NCBI GenBank assembly: GCA_964432875.1 | Contig: CAYSPJ010000120.1 | Location: 1-14,944 of the forward strand | From: JACJYE01 sp964432875 | GTDB taxonomy: Bacteria > Bacteroidota > Bacteroidia > Chitinophagales > Saprospiraceae | Direction of reading: 5' to 3' | DNA: 14,944 bases | Part shown: positions 1-6,642 of the stretch, in pieces | Position numbering within the stretch: the first letter of the stretch is position 1 | Layout: each line of letters opens with the position of its first letter | The notes under the pieces: generated by a model | What the model saw: the letters and a program-made list of their open reading frames with translations, nothing else | Databases searched by the model: none | Told to the model about the DNA's origin: nothing | Made by a program: the position numbers and the translations under genes

Positions 1-42
1 CGCGAGGAAGAAGCCCGCCAGCGCGAGGAAGAAGCCCGCCGA
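1..42 (+). repeat. In-frame 21-bp tandem repeat at window edge
   Basis: Two adjacent 21-bp units (1-21 and 22-42) differ only at the last two bases. Each encodes one heptad of the type REEEAR-Q/R. The array is cut by the window edge and may continue upstream. In-frame heptad repeats lengthen a charged helix without breaking the reading frame. Confidence 0.7.
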
Positions 43-147
43 CGAGAAGAAGGCGCCATCCGGTTACTCTTAGACGCGGGCATGGCTGCTGAGGAGATTG
101 CCCGCCAATTGCAGATTGATGTGGATCGGGTGAGGAAGCTTGGGTGA
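1..147 (+). CDS. C-terminal fragment, probable Rpn/PD-(D/E)XK nuclease family protein
   Basis: An open frame enters at base 1 and stops at TGA 145-147, leaving the last 48 residues. The visible part begins with two charged heptads (REEEARQ, REEEARR) and continues as a helical tail ending in a small helix-turn-helix-like stretch (AAEEIARQLQIDVDRVRKL). Tails of this kind, a charged helix followed by a short module resembling 'eeIa..lgl..e.V..l', are common at the C-terminus of Rpn/PDDEXK-type recombination-promoting nucleases and related putative transposases in Bacteroidota. The catalytic domain lies outside the window, so the family call rests on the tail alone. It could equally be another protein with a coiled-coil/HTH tail. 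No terminator with a U-tract follows it. Confidence 0.45.
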   Translation, partial: REEEARQREEEARRREEGAIRLLLDAGMAAEEIARQLQIDVDRVRKLG

Positions 148-280
148 TTTCCCGGTCGTTTGCAGCATAGCGCCATCGAAAGCGCGGCCATAATTTAGCA
201 AGCCATTTTTTGTCCGCTGCAATCATGGCGAGTAGACTCGGCGAGCGTTATCTGCTCATCCTGCTGCTGCCTAAAAAAAC

Positions 281-296
281 ATGAAAAAATGTTCAT
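281..296. promoter_or_regulatory. Inverted repeat ATGAA-N6-TTCAT (candidate operator, copy 1)
   Basis: ATGAAAAAATGTTCAT is a perfect 5+5 inverted repeat with a 6-nt centre. The same architecture recurs at 1865-1880 before the next operon, which also belongs to the sulfur-oxidation island. Here the site lies 32 nt upstream of the best -7 box, so it would centre around -50. Binding of a dimeric HTH regulator is an inference, and the regulator gene is not in the window. Confidence 0.5.
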
Positions 297-328
297 AAGT
301 TCAATCGGTATTTTAAATCCAAAAATAT

Positions 329-336
329 TATCTTTG
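329..336 (+). promoter_or_regulatory. Bacteroidota -7 box TATCTTTG for the dioxygenase gene
   Basis: TATCTTTG fits the Bacteroidota -7 consensus TAnnTTTG exactly and stands 50 nt before the ATG at 387. The -33 region about 20 nt upstream (near 305-308) matches TTTG poorly, which is compatible with a promoter that needs an activator. The expected transcription start is near 341-345. Confidence 0.55.
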
Positions 337-386
337 CCCAATAATCCTACTTTGCTAAATTAAACAGCAATTATAAAATTGGCATT

Positions 387-1808
387 ATGAAAGTCGAACA
401 AATCTATACCGGATGTCTGGCTCAGGGGGCCTACTACATTGAGAGCCAAGGCCAGGCCGCTATCATTGACCCTTTGCGGGAAACCGCGCCCTATCTCAAA
501 AAAGCGGAAGCTGATGGCGCGGTGATCAAGTACATCTTTGAGACGCACTTCCATGCTGATTTCGTCTCTGGCCATCTCGACCTGGCGAAGAAGACCGGGG
601 CGCGCATCGTTTATGGGCCAAATGCGGAGACGGCCTACGAGAAGCATGAAGCCAAAGATGGGGAGGAGTTCCAGCTCGGCGCAGTGCGCATCAAGGTGTT
701 GCATACCCCGGGGCACACCCCGGAATCCACCACTTATTTATTGTTTGACGAAGAAGGCAAAGAACACGCCATCTTCTCCGGCGATACGCTCTTTATCGGT
801 GATGTGGGCCGGCCCGATCTGGCACAGAAAAAAGGCAGCCTGACCAAGGAGGATCTGGCAGGTTGGCTCTACGATAGCCTGCGCAATAAAATCATGCCGC
901 TGCCCGATGACGTCATCGTCTATCCTGCTCATGGCGCGGGGTCGGCTTGTGGGAAAAACATGAGCAAAGAAACCTGGGACATACTGGGCAACCAAAAGCG
1001 GACAAATTACGCCCTGCGGGCAGACATGACCCGCGAGGAGTTTATTAAGGAGGTCACTGACGGCCTGCAGCCGCCACCCAGCTACTTTGCCAAAAACGCC
1101 AAAATCAACAAGACGGGCTACGAGAGCATCGATCTGGTGATGGAGCGCGGCGTGCAGGCGCTGGCCCCTGAAGCCTTCGAGCTAGCTGCCAATGCTCATG
1201 GCGCATTGATGCTCGATGTGCGCGGCCAGGATGAATTTGCCCGGGGCTTTATCCCCAATTCCATCTTCATCGGCTTGGATGGGACCTTTGCCCCTTGGGT
1301 CGGCGCGCTGATTGCCGATCTGCAGCAGCCCATCCTGCTCATCGCCCCCGAGGGGCGGGAAGCAGAAGCGGTGATGCGCCTGGCCCGGGTCGGCTACGAC
1401 AATACCATCGGCTATCTCGAGGGCGGCTTTGCCGCCTGGAAAGCAGCGGGTATGGAAGTCGATGCTTTTGAATCCATCGATGCAGCGGAGTTTGCGCGCC
1501 GCTTTAGCCGCCAGCCGGATATGCCCGTGCTAGACGTGCGCAAGCCCGGCGAGCGCAAGGCTGAATACGTCAAAGGGACCCAACATTTCGCCTTGGACTT
1601 CCTCAGCGAAAGCATGGCGGAAATAAATCGCGAAACGCTTTACTACCTGCACTGCCGCAGTGGCTACCGCTCTACCATTACGGCCTCTATCCTCAAGAGC
1701 CGGGGCTTTGAGCAGTTGGTCAATGTCGATGCTATGTTTGAGGATATTGCAGCGGCTGGCTTGCCGATCGCCACCGAGGCCTGCTCGGGTTCGGCGGCGG
1801 TCTCCTGA
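387..1808 (+). CDS. Persulfide dioxygenase with tandem rhodanese-like domains (CstB-like)
   Basis: A 473-residue cytoplasmic enzyme in three parts. Residues 1-250 are a metallo-beta-lactamase fold of the ETHE1/persulfide dioxygenase type: HFHAD at 54-58, HTPGH with H110, SGDTLFIGDVGRPD with D133, and YPAHG with H182. H54, H110 and D133 match the ETHE1 iron ligands. Residues 262-355 are rhodanese-like, but the loop after LLIA has no cysteine (PEGRE), so this domain looks inactive. Residues 363-465 are a second rhodanese with the active-site loop CRSGYRS (C423). Dioxygenase, pseudo-rhodanese and rhodanese in that order is the layout of staphylococcal CstB (444 aa), which oxidises thiol persulfides and yields thiosulfate. 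The expected product here is sulfite and/or thiosulfate. The gene has its own promoter and a terminator directly after the stop, so it is probably monocistronic. The start is the first ATG; no Shine-Dalgarno is visible. Confidence 0.88.
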   Translation: MKVEQIYTGCLAQGAYYIESQGQAAIIDPLRETAPYLKKAEADGAVIKYIFETHFHADFVSGHLDLAKKTGARIVYGPNAETAYEKHEAKDGEEFQLGAVRIKVLHTPGHTPESTTYLLFDEEGKEHAIFSGDTLFIGDVGRPDLAQKKGSLTKEDLAGWLYDSLRNKIMPLPDDVIVYPAHGAGSACGKNMSKETWDILGNQKRTNYALRADMTREEFIKEVTDGLQPPPSYFAKNAKINKTGYESIDLVMERGVQALAPEAFELAANAHGALMLDVRGQDEFARGFIPNSIFIGLDGTFAPWVGALIADLQQPILLIAPEGREAEAVMRLARVGYDNTIGYLEGGFAAWKAAGMEVDAFESIDAAEFARRFSRQPDMPVLDVRKPGERKAEYVKGTQHFALDFLSESMAEINRETLYYLHCRSGYRSTITASILKSRGFEQLVNVDAMFEDIAAAGLPIATEACSGSAAVS

Positions 1809-1815
1809 TCTGCAG

Positions 1816-1856
1816 CGGCGGCAAAGATGAAAAACTTCATTTTTGCCGCCGTTTTC
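1816..1856 (+). terminator. Rho-independent terminator after the dioxygenase gene
   Basis: A 16-bp stem (1816-1831 with 1836-1851, one G-U pair), seven of its outermost pairs being C/G, closes on an AAAC tetraloop and runs into TTTT. It starts 7 nt after the stop codon and ends just before the promoter of the next operon, so it separates the two transcripts. Confidence 0.85.
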
Positions 1857-1887
1857 TTGGAAACATGAAAATGTGTTCATATATTTG
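1856..1887 (+). promoter_or_regulatory. Promoter of the FeS-NrfD/molybdoenzyme operon
   Basis: CTTG at 1856-1859 (three of four bases of the -33 TTTG), a 20-nt spacer and TATATTTG at 1880-1887 (exact TAnnTTTG) form a good Bacteroidota housekeeping promoter. Transcription should begin near 1892-1896. That leaves the in-frame ATG at 1865 untranscribed and makes ATG 1925 the start of the next gene. Confidence 0.65.
1865..1880. promoter_or_regulatory. Inverted repeat ATGAA-N6-TTCAT (candidate operator, copy 2)
   Basis: ATGAAAATGTGTTCAT has the same half-sites and the same 6-nt centre as 281-296. It fills the spacer between a -33-like CTTG (1856-1859) and the -7 box TATATTTG (1880-1887), sharing its last T with that box. 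A protein bound here would block RNA polymerase, so repression is the simplest reading. A shorter relative, ATGAA-N4-TTCAT (1827-1840), forms the tip of the adjacent terminator stem. Confidence 0.55.
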
Positions 1888-1924
1888 TACGTATGGTCTA
1901 GCAAAATCGAAAATCAACAATAAT

Positions 1925-3553
1925 ATGCGTTACGGATTTATTATTGACAACCGCAAGTGCATTGGGTGCCATGCCTGCACCACGGCCTGCAAAGCAGAAC
2001 ACGCCGTGCCGATAGGCGTAAACCGCACCTGGGTGAAGCAAGTGGAAAAAGGGGAATTCCCCCATACTCGCCGTTTGTTCTCCGTCATGCGTTGCAACCA
2101 CTGCACGGATGCGCCCTGTGTGGAGATTTGCCCGGTAGAGGCGCTTTTCATCCGGGAGGATGGCATCGTGGATTTTGACAAAAACCGCTGCATCGGCTGC
2201 AAGTCCTGCATGCAAGCTTGCCCCTACGATGCGCTTTATATTGATCCGGAAAACCACACCGCTGCCAAGTGCAACTACTGCGCGCACCGCATCGACATCG
2301 GGCTGGAGCCGGCTTGCGTCAACGTTTGTCCGGAACATGCCATCATCTCGGGCGATATGGACGACCCCACGACGGAGATCTTCGAGTTGCTGGGGCGCGA
2401 GCAGGTCACGGTGCGCAAGGCTGCCAAAGGCACGGTGCCCAATCTGTTTTACATCAACGGCGACGAGGCCTCGCTCAATCCTATCGCTACGGAAAAGCAG
2501 GATGCTTACTTCTGGAGCGAGCAGACGCGTGGCGTCGGCCACTATGCCAAGTATACCGAAAAGCTGGCATTCTCCAATGGCGATGCCCTGCAAACCCTAA
2601 TGCAGGCCAACGGCCAGTCCGCTACGGCTGGCGAAGTAGCATCCAAGGGGCCGACCAAATCAATCGACATCATGCTGGGCAAGTCCCGCCGGGTATATGA
2701 TTCGCCAGACAAAGGCGTGCTTTGGGGCTGGGAAGTTTCGGGCTATGTGTTGACCAAGGCGATTGCTGCGGGTGCTTTCCTGGTGCCTTTCCTCTTTGGA
2801 TTGCTCTACGCTTCCGGAGCTTCAGCCGAAATATACTGGTGGGCCCTCGGCGGTGCGCTGGTGTTCCTCGGTGCCACGGGGGTGCTTCTGGTCATGGATT
2901 TGGACCGGCCGGATCGCTTCCTTTATGTCCTACTGCGGCCGCACTGGAGCTCGTGGCTGGTACGCGGGGGGTACATCATCACCGTATATGGTGGTTTGTT
3001 GGCGCTGGTCGCAGCGCTGCGCTGGTTTGATCTAGGCGGGGGCGCCATGCCTTTCGTCTATGGGCTGACGGCGGTTTTTGCCGTGCTGGCAGCGGTTTAT
3101 ACGGCATTCCTTTTTGCCCAGGCCAAGGGGCGCGATTTTTGGCAAAGCCCGACGCTATCGCTGCACATGTTGGTGCATAGCTTTATGGCCGGGGCGGCAT
3201 TTTTTGGCATCGCTTCCCTCTTTACCGGAGAGGTAGCTGGCTGGCTGCCCTTCCTACGGATCCTGATGTTGGGTTCTCTGGTGGTAAACTTGCTCACCTT
3301 GCTGGTCGAGTTGGCTACCACTCACCCCACGCAAGAAGCTAAGCTAGTGGTACAGATGATCTTGCACGGCCGCTACCGCACCCTTTTCTGGGCCGGAGGC
3401 GTGTTGCTGGGCAATATTGTGCCGTTAGCATTGTTGTTTTTTGCTGGCGCGAGCGCCCCGGTATTGGCATTGGCTGGTGCTGCGGTATTGCTCGGTATTT
3501 TCGCCACCGAAAAAATTTGGGTAGAAGCGCCGCAGCGGGTGCAGCTGGTGTAA
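1925..3553 (+). CDS. Fused four-cluster [4Fe-4S] ferredoxin / NrfD-type membrane subunit (SoeBC-like)
   Basis: A 542-residue fusion of the electron-transfer and membrane-anchor subunits of a molybdoenzyme complex. Residues 1-140 hold sixteen cysteines in four sets (12/15/18/22, 57/60/65/69, 89/92/95/99, 116/119/131/135), the pattern of DmsB/PsrB/SoeB proteins, enough for four [4Fe-4S] clusters. A linker (about 140-265) leads to an NrfD/PsrC-like membrane part with about eight hydrophobic segments between 272 and 530. The subunit should carry electrons between the catalytic subunit and the quinone pool. There is no Tat or Sec signal at the N-terminus, so the ferredoxin part should face the cytoplasm. 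An in-frame ATG at 1865 would add 20 unconvincing residues and sits inside the promoter/operator, so 1925 is preferred. The next gene follows after 87 bp with no terminator or promoter seen, so the two are probably co-transcribed. A polysulfide or other sulfur-compound reductase is the main alternative. Confidence 0.85.
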   Translation: MRYGFIIDNRKCIGCHACTTACKAEHAVPIGVNRTWVKQVEKGEFPHTRRLFSVMRCNHCTDAPCVEICPVEALFIREDGIVDFDKNRCIGCKSCMQACPYDALYIDPENHTAAKCNYCAHRIDIGLEPACVNVCPEHAIISGDMDDPTTEIFELLGREQVTVRKAAKGTVPNLFYINGDEASLNPIATEKQDAYFWSEQTRGVGHYAKYTEKLAFSNGDALQTLMQANGQSATAGEVASKGPTKSIDIMLGKSRRVYDSPDKGVLWGWEVSGYVLTKAIAAGAFLVPFLFGLLYASGASAEIYWWALGGALVFLGATGVLLVMDLDRPDRFLYVLLRPHWSSWLVRGGYIITVYGGLLALVAALRWFDLGGGAMPFVYGLTAVFAVLAAVYTAFLFAQAKGRDFWQSPTLSLHMLVHSFMAGAAFFGIASLFTGEVAGWLPFLRILMLGSLVVNLLTLLVELATTHPTQEAKLVVQMILHGRYRTLFWAGGVLLGNIVPLALLFFAGASAPVLALAGAAVLLGIFATEKIWVEAPQRVQLV

Positions 3554-3640
3554 GCTGTAGAGGCGATTTATAAACCGCCGCTGCACAATACGGCTGAAAC
3601 GGACAATAATCAACGAACAACAACATCATCATCAATAGCC

Positions 3641-6490
3641 ATGAAAAAACACACCATCATAGAACAGATCGCCGAGAAGTTGCGGATTATCCCAAACCTG
3701 CACAAAGACGGCGAGGTGCCAGTAGCGCGGCTCACGGAAGAAGGCAAGCTCACGGGCTTCCCTCCGATGGAGCAGTGGGACAACTGGACCGAAAACGAAG
3801 CCAAGTCTTGGCCCCGGGTGGACAAGCGCACTTATACCATCGTGCCGACCACCTGCTTCAACTGTGAATCGGCCTGCGGGCTGACGGCTTATATTGACAA
3901 GGAGACCTGGGAGGTGCGCAAGTTTGAGGGCAACCCTTATCACCCGGCCAGCCGGGGGCGGAATTGCGCCAAGGGGCCCGCTACCATCAATCAAATCACC
4001 GATCCTGACCGCATCCTCTATCCGCTCAAGCGGGTAGGCAAGCGGGGCGCAGGGCAATGGGAGCGCGTGACCTGGGATGAAGTGCTGGACGATATCGCCG
4101 GCCGCATGAGGAAGGCCATCCTGGAGGGGCGCAACAACGAAATCGCCTACCACGTTGGCCGCCCTGGCCACGAAGGCTATATGGACCGCGTGCTGCAAGC
4201 GTGGAATGTAGATGGCCACAACAGCCACACCAATATCTGCTCCTCCGGCGCGCGCTTTGGCTATGCGTTATGGTACGGCCATGACCGCCCGTCGCCCGAT
4301 CATGCCAACGCCAAGTTCATCCTGCTGATCTCTGCTCACCTGGAGAGCGGGCACTATTTCAACCCGCATGCCCAGCGCATCATCGAAGGCAAGATGAAAG
4401 GCGCCAAGCTAGCGGTCATGGATCCCCGCCTGAGCAATACCGCCAGCATGTCCGATTACTGGATGCCCACTTACCCCGGCACTGAAGCTGCCGTACTGCT
4501 GGCCATGGCCAAAGTCATCCTGGACGAAGGCCTGTACAATCGCGACTACCTGGAAAACTGGGTCAACTGGGAGGAATACCTGGCAGCCCGCCACCCGGGC
4601 AAGCCCAAGGCCTTCGAGTCCTTCATCGAGGGCATGAGGGAGGAATATGTGCAATACACCCCGGAATATGCCGCTCGCGAGAGCGGCCTGAAAGCCGAGA
4701 TGATTATCGATGTGGCCCGGCAGATCGGCTTGGCCGGCACGCGTTTTGCGACCCACAACTGGCGTAGCGCTGCCTCCGGCAACCTCGGCGGCTGGGCGGT
4801 ATCGCGCACCCTGCACTTCCTCAATGTGTTGACGGGCAGCGTGGGCACGCCCGGCGGCACTTCGCCCAATACCTGGAACAAATTCCACCCGGAATTTTTC
4901 GATAAGCCGCCGGCCCAGAAATTCTGGAACGAGCTGCACTTCCCCAACGAATATCCGCTGGCCTTCTTCGAAATGAGCTTCCTGTTGCCCCACATGCTCA
5001 AGGAAGGGCGTGGCAAGATGGATGTTTATTTCAGCCGCGTATTCAACCCCGTATGGACCTATCCGGACGGCTTTAGCTGGATCGAGGCTTACTCCAACGA
5101 AGAGCACTTCGGCCTGCATGCCGCTCTGACGCCAACCTGGAGCGAGACGGCTTTCTTTGCCGATTACGTGCTGCCTATGGGCTTGGCCAGCGAGCGCCAC
5201 GACCTCAATAGCTACGAAACCCATGCGGGGGTTTGGATCGCTTTCCGCCAACCTGTATTGCGCGAAGCGATGCGGCGGGCCGGCAAGCACGTCCAATTTA
5301 CTTACGAGGCAAACCCAGGCGAGGTATGGGAGGAAGATGAATTCTGGATCCAGCTCAGTTGGCGCATCGACCCCGACGGCAGCCTGGGGATCCGCAAGCA
5401 CTTCGAGTCGCCTTATCGGCCCGGGGAGTGCATCAATATAGATGAGTACTATCAATACGTCTTCGAGCACACCAAGGGCTTGCCCGAGGCAGCAGCGAAG
5501 GAAGGCCTCACTCCTTTGGACTATATGAAAAAATACGGCGCTTTCAACGTCGAGCCCAGCGCCTACAATGGCCACCTGCGCGAGTTGTCGGCCAAGGAGA
5601 TGGAAGGCGCGGAAGTAGATGCTCAGACCCAAATCGTCCGCAAAAACGGCAAGGGCATCGGCATCATGTACCAGGGCAAAGCCATTGAGGGTTTCCCCAC
5701 GCCTTCGCGCAAAAACGAGTTCTACTCTCAGACGATGATCGACTGGAAGTGGCCGGAGTACACTATCCCGACCTACATCAAGAGCCACATCCACGAAGAG
5801 GAGATGGACCGCGAGAAAGGCGAGTACCCGCTGGTGCCGACTTTCCGCCTGCCCACGCTGATCCACTCCCGCTCGGGCAATGCCAAGTGGCTGTACGAAA
5901 TTTCCAACCGCAACCCCATCTGGATGCACCCTGAGGACGCCAAAAAACTGGGCGTGAACACGGGCAGCCTGCTGCGGGTCAACACCGAGATTGGGTACTT
6001 TGTGGACAAGGTCTGGGTCACTGAAGGCATGAAGCCCGGCGTGGTGGCTTGTTCGCACCACCTGGGCCGCTGGCGCCGCCCGCAAGATGGCAAGGGCAAC
6101 CGCTGGGCCGTCAACACCGTCAATATCGAAAATGACGGTAAGGGGGGCTGGAAAATGAGCACCATCAGCGGGATAACCCCCTACAAGAGCAGCGATCCCG
6201 ATAGCTCGCGCATCTTCTGGAGCGATGGGGGGGTACACCAGAATATCACTTTCCCGGTCCACCCCGACCCCATCAGCGGCATGCACTGTTGGCACCAAAA
6301 GGTGCGCTTGGAACAAGCCCGCCCGGAAGACAAATATGGCGATATCTTCGTGGATACCAACAAATCCTTCGAAGTGTATAAAAAGTGGATGACGATGACG
6401 CGCCCGGCACCCGGGCCCAACGGCTTGCGCCGCCCGCTTTGGATGAAACGTGCCTTACGGCCGGCTGAGGAGACCTTTTATATCAAGTGA
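3641..6490 (+). CDS. Molybdopterin oxidoreductase, probable cytoplasmic sulfite dehydrogenase subunit (SoeA-like)
   Basis: A 949-residue catalytic subunit of the DMSO reductase superfamily. C72, C75, C79 and C109 (CxxCxxxC then one further Cys) bind a [4Fe-4S] cluster. The segment HTNICSSGARFGYALW has C200 at the usual position of the molybdenum ligand, as in the PsrA/PhsA/SoeA branch. Residues 370-410 (HNWRSAASG, GSVGTPGG) are further cofactor-binding signatures. A molybdopterin-dinucleotide binding domain occupies about 738-900. The N-terminus (MKKHTIIEQIAEKLRIIP) has no twin-arginine signal, so the enzyme should be cytoplasmic, as SoeA is and unlike exported PsrA or PhsA. With the fused FeS/NrfD subunit upstream and a persulfide dioxygenase producing sulfite, oxidation of sulfite to sulfate with quinone reduction is the best guess. 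Substrate specificity cannot be read from sequence; polysulfide, thiosulfate or tetrathionate remain possible. The leader is rich in CAA/CAT and has no Shine-Dalgarno. Confidence 0.83.
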   Translation: MKKHTIIEQIAEKLRIIPNLHKDGEVPVARLTEEGKLTGFPPMEQWDNWTENEAKSWPRVDKRTYTIVPTTCFNCESACGLTAYIDKETWEVRKFEGNPYHPASRGRNCAKGPATINQITDPDRILYPLKRVGKRGAGQWERVTWDEVLDDIAGRMRKAILEGRNNEIAYHVGRPGHEGYMDRVLQAWNVDGHNSHTNICSSGARFGYALWYGHDRPSPDHANAKFILLISAHLESGHYFNPHAQRIIEGKMKGAKLAVMDPRLSNTASMSDYWMPTYPGTEAAVLLAMAKVILDEGLYNRDYLENWVNWEEYLAARHPGKPKAFESFIEGMREEYVQYTPEYAARESGLKAEMIIDVARQIGLAGTRFATHNWRSAASGNLGGWAVSRTLHFLNVLTGSVGTPGGTSPNTWNKFHPEFFDKPPAQKFWNELHFPNEYPLAFFEMSFLLPHMLKEGRGKMDVYFSRVFNPVWTYPDGFSWIEAYSNEEHFGLHAALTPTWSETAFFADYVLPMGLASERHDLNSYETHAGVWIAFRQPVLREAMRRAGKHVQFTYEANPGEVWEEDEFWIQLSWRIDPDGSLGIRKHFESPYRPGECINIDEYYQYVFEHTKGLPEAAAKEGLTPLDYMKKYGAFNVEPSAYNGHLRELSAKEMEGAEVDAQTQIVRKNGKGIGIMYQGKAIEGFPTPSRKNEFYSQTMIDWKWPEYTIPTYIKSHIHEEEMDREKGEYPLVPTFRLPTLIHSRSGNAKWLYEISNRNPIWMHPEDAKKLGVNTGSLLRVNTEIGYFVDKVWVTEGMKPGVVACSHHLGRWRRPQDGKGNRWAVNTVNIENDGKGGWKMSTISGITPYKSSDPDSSRIFWSDGGVHQNITFPVHPDPISGMHCWHQKVRLEQARPEDKYGDIFVDTNKSFEVYKKWMTMTRPAPGPNGLRRPLWMKRALRPAEETFYIK

Positions 6491-6551
6491 TGGAGCTTCA
6501 GCGTTCTGCAAAGGGCGGTTTGGGGGCGAAAGCAAGAAAGCCCGCCTGATA

Positions 6552-6583
6552 TTTGCACCAGAACGGTGAAGAGATTATTTTTG
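6552..6583 (+). promoter_or_regulatory. Promoter of the SulP gene (TTTG-N20-TATTTTTG)
   Basis: TTTG at 6552-6555, a 20-nt spacer and TATTTTTG at 6576-6583 match the full Bacteroidota promoter (-33 TTTG, 19-21 nt, TAnnTTTG). It is the best promoter match in the window. It lies immediately upstream of a terminator-like hairpin (6584-6617), so the SulP transcript would begin inside that hairpin. Confidence 0.6.
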
Positions 6584-6626
6584 GAACCTGGCCGGCCCTT
6601 AGGGCTAGGCCAGGTTCTGCGTTTTT
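6584..6626 (+). terminator. Hairpin terminator after the molybdoenzyme operon
   Basis: A perfect 10-bp outer stem (6584-6593 with 6608-6617) encloses a second 4-bp stem (6595-6598 with 6602-6605, TTA loop). TTTTT follows four bases after the stem. It begins about 93 nt after the stop of the molybdoenzyme gene and ends 16 nt before the proposed SulP start. It probably terminates the upstream operon; partial read-through into SulP is possible. Confidence 0.65.
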
Positions 6627-6642
6627 GGAAAAAAAGCATATC

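Larger units (their letters stand above)
148..386. other. Intergenic region upstream of the persulfide dioxygenase gene
   Basis: This 239-bp gap has a GC-rich left half (148-270) with nothing recognisable and an AT-rich right half. The right half carries an inverted repeat (281-296) and a -7 box (329-336). There is no convincing terminator for the upstream partial gene, no RNA gene and no small ORF worth calling. Confidence 0.6.

Noticed and set aside
160..222. Inverted repeat TTGCAGC...GCTGCAA
   Set aside because: It has seven base pairs around a 49-nt loop with no further structure or context; likely chance.
1865..1924. Upstream in-frame ATG for the FeS/NrfD fusion
   Set aside because: It lies within the operator and upstream of the predicted transcription start, and the extra 20 residues do not resemble ferredoxin N-termini.
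1898..2593. 231-codon open frame on the minus strand
   Set aside because: It is antisense to the sixteen-cysteine ferredoxin region and has no motif or promoter of its own.
4409..6316. 635-codon open frame on the minus strand
   Set aside because: It is antisense to the well-supported molybdopterin oxidoreductase, has no family motif, and results from the GC-rich codon use of the real gene.
6553..6642. TTG start extending the SulP protein by 30 residues
   Set aside because: The extension would be translated from the promoter and terminator hairpin; the GTG at 6643 gives a normal SulP N-terminus.
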